Shown piece after piece: positions 49,716 through 58,737 of a stretch of 64,000 nt of DNA. Below the pieces are notes generated by a model. The model was not told where the DNA came from. It saw only the letters and a list, made by a program, of their open reading frames with translations, and ran no database searches. The DNA is from M0108 sp044228695. GTDB lineage: Bacteria; Pseudomonadota; Gammaproteobacteria; Chromatiales; Chromatiaceae. Position numbers and translations under genes: made by a program. Location of the stretch: positions 45,966 to 109,965 of the forward strand of contig JBGAUK010000001.1 of assembly GCA_044228695.1 (NCBI GenBank). The letters run 5' to 3'. Position 1 is the stretch's first letter. Each line of letters begins with the position of its first letter.

Positions 49716-52700
49716 TCAGCGAATCTCCACTCGCTCGTCGTTGGTGATTGCAGACTCCAGCGCCTGCCGCAGCTTGCCCAGGAAGGTATCGATGTCAGCC
49801 TGGGTTTCAAGGAAACCCGTGGGTGCCAACCGCGCGGCTTGAACGATGCGCCGCTTCTTGACGTAGACGGGTGGCTTCTTCTCGCCGATATCCTTCTCGG
49901 CCCTCTCTTTGGTCGCAGCTTCGATTTTGTCGATCGCCTCGTCTGCCGCCTCTTCCGCACTTTGCTGCGCCTGATTGATGTGGGCGATGCTGGTCTGGGC
50001 CTCGACCTGGCGCCTCAGGGTTTGCAGGGGGTAGAGACAGGGGTTGCGCAGGTCGTTGGACGCCTGCGCGGCATCCAACTCTGACCCGACCTTGGCGACG
50101 TGGGCGTCGATGCGCTGGAGGACATGGTCCCGACGCTTGGTGACCAGAGCCGCGTTGACCGCCTCGACCGTCTGGATCAGCGACTCGGCCTCCTTGATCA
50201 TGCCGCAGGGCGCGGCGGCGGCGAGGATGTCCTTCATGCGCTTGAGCGCCGCGGCGGCGGTGGCGTCCTTGTCCAGCCAGGTGCGGTTGAGCTGGAACCG
50301 GGCGTTGGCCTTACGCAGCTTCTCCCAGGTGGGGCGCTGGGTGTCGTAGAAGTTCTCCAGCTCGTGGACGTCGTCGGACAGGTCGAGCAGGTCGGCCCTG
50401 CGCTCCAGGAAGTTGCCGATCAGGCCGAAGCTCTCCTTCTCCGCGAGCAGCTTGGCGATGACGCCCAGGGCGTCGGCGATCTCCTGTCTGCCCGGATAGT
50501 CGCCGGTGTCGGCCAGCGTTTTGTACTGGGTCAGGTTGGTCCGCCAGCCCCCCAGCTTTCCGCGCAGGAAGGCATCCAGGGCCTCCTCGCCGTCGGGGGC
50601 GATCTGGCCGAAGACGTCCTTGGCCAGGTGGCGCGCGGTCTGAAGCTGACCCGTGTCGACGCTCTGGCGCTTGACGACGGTGATGCGCCGCCATTTGCTC
50701 GGGGTGATAACGGCCTCATGGATCTTGTCCGTGGCCAGGGTCGCGCCGTCCATGACCAGGCTGATGTCGCCCTTGCGGACCAGGCGGGCCACCAGCAGCA
50801 CCAGCTCCCACTCCGGCCAACCGTAGGGGCGCCGCCCGAAGCGCGCCTCGACCATGTCCTCCAGGACCACCTGTCTGCTGGCGCTGGCCATGAGGTTGAC
50901 GTAGCCCTGGACCTCGTCGAGGGCCTGGCGGTTGCCCTGGCCGGCCTCCAGGGAGAAGCCGAGATCATCCACGTCGGTAGCGCCGAGCACGGCCTTGATC
51001 TCGGCCTGGGGGTTGGCGGAGAGGTGGCCGAGGTAGCCGAGCTTGTTGAAGCTGTTCCGCACCAGGTAGGTCAGGGCATCGCCCAGGGCGGACGCGGCGG
51101 TGCCGCCCTTGGGCTGGATGGGCTGGCCGGCGGCGTAATAGCGGGCCTCCTTGACCAGTTGCTCCAAGTGCAGGACCAGGCGCTGGCGGCGCTCCCGGTT
51201 CTCTTCCTGACGCTCGCGCAGGATCTTGACGGTGCTGGTCGAGGCGCTGCCGTCGTTCTTGCGCCCGACGTACCGGTCGGTCTGGAGATAGGTGCGCAGC
51301 TCCCGCCCCAGGGTCTTGTCGTCGTCCAGCCGCGCCAGGAGCTGGCCACCCTCGGTGGCGCTTTGCAGGACGCATTTGCCTTCGTCGTACAGACCATAGT
51401 CCTCGGCCAGGGGGGTGACGACGGAGAGCACCAGGTCGGCGTCGGTGCGGGTGCCATGGGGGTGCAGGTCGCACAGGCGGTTGATGCCGAAGTCTTTGTT
51501 GTTGTCCGGGAAGCGGTGCTTGCGTATCCCCTTGAGGACGTCATCGAAGATGAGTTCGCCGAGGAACTTGGCCTCCTCCGCGGAGCTCAGGTCCACGTCC
51601 TTGATCTCGCGGCTGATGTCGCGCTCTTCGTTGGTGAGGAAAAAGTACTCGTCGCCGTTGCGCCCGATGAGGGTCTCCTTTTCCAGGCGCTGGACGCTGG
51701 CCTCGATCTGGTGGCGCAGGGCCAGGCGGTCGGCGTCGATGCGGTCCACGAAGAGGGTGATCAGATTGTCCACGTTGCCGCGGATTTCGTCGACGTAGCG
51801 GGTCAGGAACAGGGTCTTGAGGACCAGGACATCGAAGCCCTCCAGCTTGGCGTTATTGGCGGCGTGGTCGATGGTCGATTTGACGATGCCTTCCAGAAAG
51901 CTCTCGATGGCCGGGTAGAAGCGGTACAGGGGCGACAGCACCCCGACCGACTCGCCGGCGAGCTGGATGGCGGCGGACTGGAAGGCGTCGAGCATGGAGC
52001 GCTCGCCTCGGGCCAGGTGCAGGCCGGTGACACCGTGGCGGCGGATGGCCTCGAAGACCTTCTGGACAAGTTGGAACTGGTAGGGGGCGAAGGGGTAAAC
52101 GCTGACGAAGTCCTGCTCGTCGGCATAGGGCTTGAAGGTCATGCCGACGTTGCTGAAACTGAGCTGATTCTTGAGGATGTCGGCTTGGTTGCGATAGACC
52201 GTCGCCAGGGTGGAGCGCGCCCGCTCGGTCTTGCCCAGGAGGCGCTTCTGGATGACCTCGTCCACGTTGGCGCTGGAGAGCGAGAGACGGGTCTTGAAGC
52301 GGCCCTGGATCTTGGAGAAGTCGTTGGCCCTGGCGGCGCGCACCTCTCCCAGCACAGCGTCGATGTCCTCCTGGGAGGTGACGACCACCCAGGCCCGGCC
52401 GCCGCAGGCGGTGCCGAGGTTCTCGGTGATGGTCTGAAGGTTGAGCATCAGGTGGGTGTCCTGGCCGATGAACTGGCCGATCTCGTCCACCAGGAAGAGG
52501 ATGCGGTGGCGCGGGCCGCGGCTGTCGAGATATTCCCTGATCCAGCGGGCGAAGTTCTCCACGGTCAGGAGGGACTTGAAGTCGTCCTCGGCCTTGTCGA
52601 GCCAGGCTCGCGCACCTTCCGGGGTCTTGCCAAGCGCGTCCGACAGGGCCTGCACCAGTTCGTCGGCGTAGAAGCTGTAGCCGTCCCGCTCCCGCTCCCA

Positions 52701-53297
52701 ATCGACACCGGCGACGGCGCGAAAGGCGTCCTTGAAGGCCGCTAGCCTGCCTTGAGCGGCGAGGTGACGCTCCAGTGCGGCGATGTGGGGGTGGTCACCG
52801 CTGTAGCCGAGCTTTTCGTTGAAGACCTTGAGGAAGACGCGGAGGATGGCGTCGCGTCCGCTGACGCTGTCGGCCTTGCTGTCGATGTTGAACAGGATGA
52901 CGTCCACGTCGCTGTTGACGGCGCGCTTGATGTCGCCGGCGAGCATGGCATCCTGGATCTTGCCGTCGAAGAACTCGATGGCGCGCTTGGTCTGTCCCGC
53001 CCGGGTAACCGCGCGGTTCTCCAGCAGGTAGGAAAGGATCTTCAGGAAGTGGGACTTGCCGGACCCAAAGAAGCCGGAGATCCAGACCCCGACCATGCCG
53101 AGGATTTTTGGATCACCAGCCTTGTCGATGGCGTCGAGGTAGGCACCAAAGAACTTGCGGAAGTGGATGTCCAGTTCCTTGGTGATGACGTACTCGTCCA
53201 GTTCCTGCCAAACCGACTCGCTGTCGTTCTGGTCGGCCTTGATGACGCCGTTGATGGGGCGATCGATCTGCTTGGTGAAAAGATCCTTGATCAACAT
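49716..53297 (-). CDS. brxC: BREX system P-loop protein BrxC
   Basis: A 1,193-residue ATPase, the largest core BREX component. It starts MLIKDLFTKQIDRPINGVIK, the standard BrxC opening. Walker A is SGFFGSGKSHFLKIL near residue 75 and Walker B is HRILFLVDEIGQFIG. The C-terminal third is helical. BrxC is required for both modification and exclusion in studied type 1 systems. Length is normal, and its start overlaps the end of brxB by 7 bp. Confidence 0.96.
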   Translation of the reverse strand: MLIKDLFTKQIDRPINGVIKADQNDSESVWQELDEYVITKELDIHFRKFFGAYLDAIDKAGDPKILGMVGVWISGFFGSGKSHFLKILSYLLENRAVTRAGQTKRAIEFFDGKIQDAMLAGDIKRAVNSDVDVILFNIDSKADSVSGRDAILRVFLKVFNEKLGYSGDHPHIAALERHLAAQGRLAAFKDAFRAVAGVDWERERDGYSFYADELVQALSDALGKTPEGARAWLDKAEDDFKSLLTVENFARWIREYLDSRGPRHRILFLVDEIGQFIGQDTHLMLNLQTITENLGTACGGRAWVVVTSQEDIDAVLGEVRAARANDFSKIQGRFKTRLSLSSANVDEVIQKRLLGKTERARSTLATVYRNQADILKNQLSFSNVGMTFKPYADEQDFVSVYPFAPYQFQLVQKVFEAIRRHGVTGLHLARGERSMLDAFQSAAIQLAGESVGVLSPLYRFYPAIESFLEGIVKSTIDHAANNAKLEGFDVLVLKTLFLTRYVDEIRGNVDNLITLFVDRIDADRLALRHQIEASVQRLEKETLIGRNGDEYFFLTNEERDISREIKDVDLSSAEEAKFLGELIFDDVLKGIRKHRFPDNNKDFGINRLCDLHPHGTRTDADLVLSVVTPLAEDYGLYDEGKCVLQSATEGGQLLARLDDDKTLGRELRTYLQTDRYVGRKNDGSASTSTVKILRERQEENRERRQRLVLHLEQLVKEARYYAAGQPIQPKGGTAASALGDALTYLVRNSFNKLGYLGHLSANPQAEIKAVLGATDVDDLGFSLEAGQGNRQALDEVQGYVNLMASASRQVVLEDMVEARFGRRPYGWPEWELVLLVARLVRKGDISLVMDGATLATDKIHEAVITPSKWRRITVVKRQSVDTGQLQTARHLAKDVFGQIAPDGEEALDAFLRGKLGGWRTNLTQYKTLADTGDYPGRQEIADALGVIAKLLAEKESFGLIGNFLERRADLLDLSDDVHELENFYDTQRPTWEKLRKANARFQLNRTWLDKDATAAAALKRMKDILAAAAPCGMIKEAESLIQTVEAVNAALVTKRRDHVLQRIDAHVAKVGSELDAAQASNDLRNPCLYPLQTLRRQVEAQTSIAHINQAQQSAEEAADEAIDKIEAATKERAEKDIGEKKPPVYVKKRRIVQAARLAPTGFLETQADIDTFLGKLRQALESAITNDERVEIR

Positions 53298-53878
53298 GTT
53301 CCTGGATCCACTAATCGAAAGGCGCGGTAGTAGGGTTTGTCTTGCAAGGTGCCGAACAGCCGCAGGGACTGGCCGTCGTACACCCCGGGGTAGAAGAGCA
53401 CCAGCGGGGTGCTGCCCAGGTGGTGGTGGAGATTGTTGAGCAGGTTGTGGGTGCGCAGCAGGGGGTAGGCGCTGCCGACCCCAGACACCAGTACCAGGTC
53501 GTGGTCCGCGGGCTTGGCTTCATCGGCGAAAACCGCGGCCAACTTGCCCGCGTCCAGCGGTGCCGCCAGGGCCTTGAGGGTCGCCTCGTCACCCTTCTGC
53601 TTTTGCATGACCAGGGCCTTCTCGTAGAAGCCGCGGTTCTTGAGGTGGCGGACGATCAGCTCGAACAGATTGATATGGACGAAGCGCAGCCCCGGGCGGC
53701 GCTTGGGGATCTGCGCCAGGAGGAAGGCGATGTGCGCACGGACTTCCAGCTCCCGCTCGGGGGGGTAATCGAAGGCGTAGAAGGGGATCTCGTTGCCCAG
53801 ACCCTTGCCCTGAAGGAAGGCATCGGAGGTGAGCCGGTCGAGGATCTTGTCGAGCCGCTCGTTGAAGTCGCTTGTCAT
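53291..53878 (-). CDS. brxB: BREX protein BrxB (DUF1788)
   Basis: A 195-residue DUF1788 protein starting at ATG 53878 (MTSDFNERLDKILDRLTSDA), which overlaps the brxA stop as ATGA; the longer reading upstream is a shadow of brxA. Conserved blocks are NEIPFYAFDYPPERELEVR and LHHHLGSTPLVLFYPGVYDG. BrxB is a core component of unknown biochemical role. Confidence 0.95.
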   Translation of the reverse strand: MTSDFNERLDKILDRLTSDAFLQGKGLGNEIPFYAFDYPPERELEVRAHIAFLLAQIPKRRPGLRFVHINLFELIVRHLKNRGFYEKALVMQKQKGDEATLKALAAPLDAGKLAAVFADEAKPADHDLVLVSGVGSAYPLLRTHNLLNNLHHHLGSTPLVLFYPGVYDGQSLRLFGTLQDKPYYRAFRLVDPGTC

Positions 53879-54483
53879 CGTCCCAGGTCCAGGCATCGCA
53901 GGGCGTAATCCCGATGGAATTCCTTGAGATATTGCATGACCTCCGGGGCCACGATTAGGGGTCGGAGGGTGCGGGTCCGGGAGTCGGAGAGGTAGCCTGC
54001 CTCGGTCAGCATGCCGTAGGTCCGGGTGCGGAGTTTTTCCAGGGTGGCCGGGGTCCACTCCGGCATCCCGGGGTCCCGGCCGCGGCAGTCCTCGACATAA
54101 CGGTCCCAGTGCTGGGGCTTGAGGGTCTCCTCGAATCGCCGGTAGAGATCGCGGACCACCAGATCCATGAAGTCGCCAACCAGAGGGGAGTAGGTGATGG
54201 TTGCGGCGAAGACGGCCTGGGTGGCCACCGGCTTGCTGCCGTCGCGCACCAGACGCCAGAGGTCCTCGGTCATGGTTCGCAACCTGGCACGGATCAACAT
54301 CGCCTTGGTCGAGGCCGTTGTCGGCGACCGCTTGGCCAGGGCGTTGTCGACCTCGATGGCTTGCTTCCAGCCGGCGGCGTCGATGCCCCGCAACAGCAGG
54401 TCCGCCACGAGGCGGCTCTCCGGGACCATGAGGCCGCCCTTGGAGAAGTTGGCCTTGTAACGGCCTTCGGCGGGCGGAGGCAT
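53875..54483 (-). CDS. brxA: BREX protein BrxA (DUF1819)
   Basis: A 202-residue DUF1819 protein that opens the BREX operon. It has YKANFSKGGLMVPESRLVAD at the N-terminus and AFAATITYSPLVGDFMDLVV-type sequence in the middle (QAVFAATITYSPLVGDFM). BrxA structures resemble DNA-binding proteins. No BrxR-type WYL regulator lies immediately upstream, where one is often found; a WYL protein occurs 8 kb further on at 62521. Confidence 0.95.
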   Translation of the reverse strand: MPPPAEGRYKANFSKGGLMVPESRLVADLLLRGIDAAGWKQAIEVDNALAKRSPTTASTKAMLIRARLRTMTEDLWRLVRDGSKPVATQAVFAATITYSPLVGDFMDLVVRDLYRRFEETLKPQHWDRYVEDCRGRDPGMPEWTPATLEKLRTRTYGMLTEAGYLSDSRTRTLRPLIVAPEVMQYLKEFHRDYALRCLDLGR

Positions 54484-54775
54484 GTCCTGGGAATTCCTAC
54501 TGGTTGGGGACGGCGGAATTTTGAATATACCGGAGAATGCCTATCAGCGCCCGGGCAACAAAAATCCATGAGCCTGTCAATCATCGGGCTTATGGGCGAT
54601 TGAGCGCTTCGTCCGGCCCTTACGATAGTAAACTGCCACCCTTAACTACCCGAGCGGGTACCGACCGCCATGGAATCACGGTGCGGGCCATGCAGGCGGC
54701 TACGGAACCGAAGAAGCCATGAATTCCTCGGGGTGTGTGCCCGGATTTTAAAGAGACAGGAGCCGGAGACTGACC
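54484..54775. promoter_or_regulatory. Divergent intergenic region with candidate brxA promoter
   Basis: These 292 bp separate brxA (minus) from a hypothetical gene (plus). On the minus strand TATATT at 54529-54524 could be the brxA -10 box, implying a leader of about 34 nt. No matching -35 hexamer is obvious. No gene or repeat was seen here. Confidence 0.35.
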
Positions 54776-55786
54776 ATGTTGAAGCTGTTGCACTCCATTT
54801 TCGGCGGGGGTGAGGGGCGCGGGCGTTATCCCGCCTCGCTGATCGAGATGGCGATCGAGCGCGCGGTGGAGGGTACGGACCCCCGGCTGCGGGCGCTGCC
54901 GGGCTATAGCCATAAGCTGCGCGAGCCCGTCATCCATGCCATCGACCATGTGATCGAGCTGGTGGACGCCATCCACGAGGAGCCGGTGATGGTGGCTCCG
55001 GCCAGTCATGGCACCGACCCGCGGCTCGGGGCTCTCTTCGCCTCCGCCGAGAGCATGCTGGACATCCTGGGACGGGATCAGGCGCTCCGTGATTACCTGA
55101 ACACGGCGGAGGGGCGGCGTACGCCCCGCGTCAACACCCTGCTCCTGGCGGAGCGCGTGGAGCGCAAGATCCTGGGCCTGGATTTGGTGGAAGACCAGGT
55201 GCGCCGGGACGTGGCCGAGGTCGCGGTCAACTTTTGCGCCCATCGCCTGCTGGAACCGAATGGCGATGCGGACGAGACCCGCCGTCATTCGAAGCGCCGC
55301 GCCTTCGACTTTCTCCTCACCCAGGCCTTGCACCGGATCAGTCAGGCCAATCTGGAGCGGATCGATCTGGCCCACCAACGTGACCTGGTCAAACGCAAAC
55401 TCAGTGCCCTGGAGCAGGGCGGCTGGGGTTTCAAACTGGCGGAGGGCGAACAACCTAATCTCGCCGCCCTGATGGCTGACCTGGACGAGATCACCACGCA
55501 CCTACAGGCGCTGGGACCGGACCAGGCGGTTCTGGAGACCCATCTCGGCATCCTTATTGAAGTGCTGGCCGACGCCGAGCATCAGCTCTGGGCCGAGCCG
55601 ATCACCCTCTTCCTCGATGCCATGAACATTGTCCGGGATGAGCATGATGCCTCGGTGCGCCGCGTCGATCTCCTGGAACTGCGTGGTGGTAAGGGCCAGC
55701 GGCTGGTGATGCTGCCCCTGGTCATAGCCCCCGACCAACTGCCCGCCCCGGTGGATTTCCTGACCGCCGTCGAACGCTACCTGTAA
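54776..55786 (+). CDS. Conserved hypothetical protein
   Basis: A 336-residue soluble protein starting MLKLLHSIFGGGEGRGRYPA. A GGAG precedes the ATG by a normal distance. It is rich in helical, charged sequence (for example RRHSKRRAFDFLLTQALHRI) and ends with a compact block (LPLVIAPDQLPAPVDFLTAV). No signal peptide, membrane helix or catalytic motif is visible. It is divergent from the BREX operon, so it may be part of the island or the flanking core gene. I do not recognise a family. Confidence 0.7.
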   Translation: MLKLLHSIFGGGEGRGRYPASLIEMAIERAVEGTDPRLRALPGYSHKLREPVIHAIDHVIELVDAIHEEPVMVAPASHGTDPRLGALFASAESMLDILGRDQALRDYLNTAEGRRTPRVNTLLLAERVERKILGLDLVEDQVRRDVAEVAVNFCAHRLLEPNGDADETRRHSKRRAFDFLLTQALHRISQANLERIDLAHQRDLVKRKLSALEQGGWGFKLAEGEQPNLAALMADLDEITTHLQALGPDQAVLETHLGILIEVLADAEHQLWAEPITLFLDAMNIVRDEHDASVRRVDLLELRGGKGQRLVMLPLVIAPDQLPAPVDFLTAVERYL

Positions 55787-55837
55787 CGACCGGGATGCGG
55801 GGGCGCTTTCCCCAGCGCCGATCCCGCTTCGTCCTCG

Positions 55838-55958
55838 AGCAGGAGGGTCGGGTGGCGGCGGGCGGGGGTGTCGACAGCAGGAATGCTGTCGCCAAGCCTA
55901 CAGGGATGTATTCGCGGCGTCCCCCGCCCGCCGTCACCCGGCCCGGGACACCGCAAGG
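55838..55958 (+). repeat. Intergenic repeat of about 120 bp, copy 3 of 3
   Basis: The core at 55861-55928 again begins GGCGGGGGTGTCGACAGCAG and ends CCCCCGCC. Flanks AGGAGGGTCGGGTGG and CGGCCCGGGA are shared with copy 1. It lies in the 487-bp gene-free stretch 55787-56273, the rest of which holds a TATAAT at 56144-56149 and the sigma-54-like element below. Confidence 0.85.
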
Positions 55959-56185
55959 CAGAGGGGTTGGGCAACAGGTACCGCGCCGCTGAGTTCCTGC
56001 CTTGGGTAGGCGGTCCCACGCCCGGATAGCCCCCTACCGCGCGGCGCACTTGTTGCCAATTTGGCAGCCTCCGTCCCTCCCATCCTGCCGCCTTGGCAGT
56101 CCACTACCGTCCGAGCCCGCCGCCTGCCCCATCCCATCCGCAATATAATGATTCTTATTAGCCAGTTACCGTCCTAGATGCCGCC

Positions 56186-56201
56186 TGGCACGAGACTTGT
56201 A
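56186..56201 (+). promoter_or_regulatory. Sigma-54-like promoter element
   Basis: TGGCACGAGACTTGTA matches the -24 part of the consensus perfectly; the -12 part has GT in place of GC. It lies 73 bp upstream of the secreted-protein gene at 56274. The -12 mismatch weakens the call. Confidence 0.35.
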
Positions 56202-56273
56202 CTAGTATTTCCAGGTTTCCCGACTCTCTAACCACCCAACCCCCCTAACGCCCCGACCCCCGAGACCACCCCC

Positions 56274-56759
56274 ATGACCCCATCGCGCCCCACCTCGTAC
56301 CTCGCCACCGCTGCCCTCGGCTTCCTCCTCGCCAGCGGTGCATGGGCCCAGACCGCCCCGCCCGCCGCCCTCATCAGCTTCAGCCCCCTGACCATCAAGG
56401 ACAGCGGCGGTGCCACCCTGCAACGCGCCACCATCAGCTACCAGGACCAAAACTACCAGGTCATGGTCAACGGCCTCGGCGTCGGCGGCGCCAAGGGCAC
56501 CCTGGTCACCGTCAAGGGCGAAGTCTACGGCCTCCAGGACGCCGCCGACTTGGAAGGCGACTTCGTCAGCGAGCTGGCCGACGCCCCCCCGCGCCAGGTC
56601 AGCACCGACGACCTCTGGCTCGACAGCGTGCGCGGCGTCAGCCTGCGCCTGCACACCGACAACCGCGCCGTCACCCTCGCCTCCGGCAGCGACACCGTCA
56701 CCGTCAAATTCGGTTGGGACGACTTCGGCTGGGAGGAAGAAGAGACCCCGGTCGAATAA
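56274..56759 (+). CDS. Secreted hypothetical protein
   Basis: A 161-residue protein with a Sec signal peptide (YLATAALGFLLASGAWAQ, cut after AWA). The mature part is beta-rich and acidic, with Gly-rich turns (NGLGVGGAKGTLVTVKGEVY) and a C-terminus ending FGWDDFGWEEEE. No cysteine pairs or catalytic motifs are seen. Codon bias is strongly C-ending, like its neighbours, so it looks native. Function unknown. Confidence 0.7.
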   Translation: MTPSRPTSYLATAALGFLLASGAWAQTAPPAALISFSPLTIKDSGGATLQRATISYQDQNYQVMVNGLGVGGAKGTLVTVKGEVYGLQDAADLEGDFVSELADAPPRQVSTDDLWLDSVRGVSLRLHTDNRAVTLASGSDTVTVKFGWDDFGWEEEETPVE

Positions 56760-56834
56760 GGCCGAGTACCGCCCTGGCCGCATTGCCAGCCTGGGCGGGA
56801 CCGGATCTTGCCTTGATGCTGGGATGAAAACCTG

Positions 56835-57083
56835 ATGCCCCAAATTCTGATGGACTCTGAATCCCGCTCCCTGGGGGAGTGCTTTGCCCTGATCAAAGCC
56901 CGGCGTCGGGAGCGGCCGCGCTTCCCTTCGGGCTGCGTTACCCCGGTTGCCGACGAGGCGAGCGCCCTGGCCGGGGCAGACCCGAGTCGCCACCTGCATC
57001 CGGCCCTCGTCTATGGCCCCTCCCGCTCCTCCGAGGGCCAGCAAGTGTGGTACCTGGTGCGCTGGCTGGATTTCCTGGCTTAG
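56835..57083 (+). CDS. Small hypothetical protein
   Basis: An 82-residue protein starting MPQILMDSESRSLGECFALI, with a basic helix (IKARRRERPRF) and a C-terminal block QQVWYLVRWLDFLA. It begins 75 bp after the secreted-protein gene on the same strand. It is short and has no recognisable domain, so it could be spurious, though both alternative frames are poorer. Confidence 0.45.
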   Translation: MPQILMDSESRSLGECFALIKARRRERPRFPSGCVTPVADEASALAGADPSRHLHPALVYGPSRSSEGQQVWYLVRWLDFLA

Positions 57084-57138
57084 CGGGTCGGCCGGATGAT
57101 TGCACCGGGGGCCGGCCCGCGGGAACGAGCCTGGCTCG

Positions 57139-57816
57139 TTACCAGAGCAAGGGAATCGCCTCGGTGGCGGGATGGTCCAGTGGGGGCGAGGAGGCGGATG
57201 GGGCTGGGCGGGGGGCCGGACGCATCAGCCTTTCCGTCATCTCCTGGGTGATGAGCAGGCTGAAGCCCAGTTCCCGTGCCGCTGCCAGATCGTCGGGATT
57301 GATGGCGAAGATGTTGATGGCCCCGGTGCTGGCGCCGCACACGGCGATGTGCAGGTGGCCATCGGTGCCCTTGCGGCTGTTCATGACCTTAATGTCCTTG
57401 GCGGTCAGTATTTCCGCCTGACGTTCCAGGGGGATCTCCTCGCCGTGACCACATTGCAGGGTGCCATCGTACATGAAGACCTCAACCTGGCCGTCATCGA
57501 AGGCCCAGACCCCGTAACCACCCGCATCGGGATTCTTGGCCGTGAAGGCCGCCCAGTCGGTCGCGGACAGGGTCAGGACATTGGCCTCGGCGGTTGGCGC
57601 CCCACAGTGCTGGCCGATGTCCAGGGGCAGATGGCGGCGTTCGGCTTCGCGCACCTTGATCCCCTGGGCGCGCAGCAGGTCCGCCGCCTTTTCCACCGGC
57701 ACGCCTTGGCCCGGGACGCATTGGCGCTGGCCCGCGAATTGGTAAATGGTCACTGTCTCATTGGCGCCCAAGGGGGCTGAAACGAGTGCAACGAGGAGGA
57801 CAAGAAGGGCTTTCAT
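57139..57816 (-). CDS. Secreted protein with two tandem cysteine-containing repeats
   Basis: A 225-residue protein starting at ATG 57816 with a signal peptide (ALLVLLVALVSAPLGA). Two repeats of about 75 residues follow. The first runs from QCVPGQGVPVEKAADLL to HCGAPTAEANVL, and the second from QCGHGEEIPLERQAEIL to VCGASTGAINIF. Each has a paired cysteine (QC...CGA.T), suggesting a disulfide per repeat in the periplasm. The C-terminus is Pro-rich. Function unknown; the repeat arrangement suggests an internal duplication. A 7-bp hairpin with a CTG loop overlaps the stop codon at 57124-57140. Confidence 0.75.
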   Translation of the reverse strand: MKALLVLLVALVSAPLGANETVTIYQFAGQRQCVPGQGVPVEKAADLLRAQGIKVREAERRHLPLDIGQHCGAPTAEANVLTLSATDWAAFTAKNPDAGGYGVWAFDDGQVEVFMYDGTLQCGHGEEIPLERQAEILTAKDIKVMNSRKGTDGHLHIAVCGASTGAINIFAINPDDLAAARELGFSLLITQEMTERLMRPAPRPAPSASSPPLDHPATEAIPLLW

Positions 57817-58010
57817 GGGTTCTCCCGACGACTTGGTCTGAACTTCCCTGCTTTCTGCTCCGGGGCCAAATCCCGCGCCCCGGGCCATTCTAGCGCCCCG
57901 GAGTCGGCGAAGCCCAACCGGGGTAGCGGTTTCTTTGATCTCTAACAAGCCAAACCCCGCGGGGGCGGGGCTTGGAGGTGTCGAGGGGCAGGGCAGGGGC
58001 TAGAAGGGTG

Positions 58011-58586
58011 TCAGTATTTATCCATGGGTCGGAAAGTGGGTGCGGAGGCAGCGGGGGCGCTCGGATTGCTCAAACCCGTCGCGGGACTGGATTTGGCACC
58101 CCGGTCGGCGCCGGCCGGAGGCGGGGCATAGGTTGGCGGGGGCGCCTTTCTGGCCTCCAATTCCTCGATGCGTCGCTTCAGGGCGTCGATCTCGTTCGAC
58201 TTGGCATTAGTTGTCGCGGGTGCCGCGCGCGCTGCCGGCGGTGGGGTCGTTACCTGGCTAGGAGCCGGAGCGGGAGCCGGATTGGCCGGTGGCGCCCAGG
58301 CGGAAGGCGCGCCGTAGGGGGCTCCATAAGCACCGCCATAAGGGGTGGCGCCATAGGCGCCATAAGGCGCACCGTAGGGCGGGACGCCGTAGGCTCCCGG
58401 TGGCGGGACATAGGGACCGTAACCCCGGTAATCGTAATAGTCGTCATCATTGTTGTTACCACCCATCCATCTGCCGGGGCTCATCATGTCCCCGAAGTTG
58501 ATGGCCAGGGCGGCGGGGGCCTGCAGTAGCAGGGTAGCGCTGGCGGCGGCCAGCAGCAGGGCGATTCTTGGCTTGCGGAATGACAC
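58011..58586 (-). CDS. Secreted Gly/Tyr/Pro-rich protein, possible sulfur-globule envelope protein
   Basis: A 191-residue protein with a Sec signal peptide (IALLLAAASATLLLQAPAALA). The mature N-terminus reads INFGDMMSPGRWMGGNNNDD, then a run of PYG/AYG units (YGPYV, PYGAPYGAYG, PYGGAYGAPYG). A short coiled-coil (IDALKRRIEELEARK) and a Pro/Ala-rich tail follow. Sulfur-globule proteins of Chromatiaceae are small, secreted and rich in Gly, Tyr, Asn and Pro with such repeats, so this is a plausible structural envelope protein. Low-complexity sequence makes homology uncertain; a generic cell-wall-associated protein is the alternative. Confidence 0.5.
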   Translation of the reverse strand: MSFRKPRIALLLAAASATLLLQAPAALAINFGDMMSPGRWMGGNNNDDDYYDYRGYGPYVPPPGAYGVPPYGAPYGAYGATPYGGAYGAPYGAPSAWAPPANPAPAPAPSQVTTPPPAARAAPATTNAKSNEIDALKRRIEELEARKAPPPTYAPPPAGADRGAKSSPATGLSNPSAPAASAPTFRPMDKY

Positions 58587-58663
58587 GGCTTAAATTCCTC
58601 CGATGGGGTATCTGTTCTCCTCAAGGCTCGCGGTTCTGGCCGCGAATCCCGCCGGCTTTTGCC

Positions 58664-58695
58664 GCCGGTTGGGCAATTACTTACACCCAACCGGC
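58664..58695. other. Inverted repeat upstream of the Gly/Tyr/Pro-rich protein gene
   Basis: GCCGGTTGGG pairs perfectly with CCCAACCGGC around a 12-nt loop. It lies between the end of glgP and the start of the gene at 58586, with a second, weaker GCCGGC/GCCGGT inverted repeat beside it. No T-run is present, so it could be a processed stem or an operator rather than a terminator. Confidence 0.5.
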
Positions 58696-58737
58696 CCCCG
58701 GGTCAAACCCAACCCGCGCGGGGCGATCGCGGCCACC

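Noticed and set aside
50100..52745. 881-codon open frame on the plus strand
   Set aside because: It is antisense to brxC, which has clear Walker motifs and family length; long shadow frames are expected in GC-rich DNA. The translation is compositionally skewed and resembles no family.
54484..54775. tRNA or integrase marking the BREX island edge
   Set aside because: No cloverleaf, integrase or direct repeat could be seen on either side of the island.
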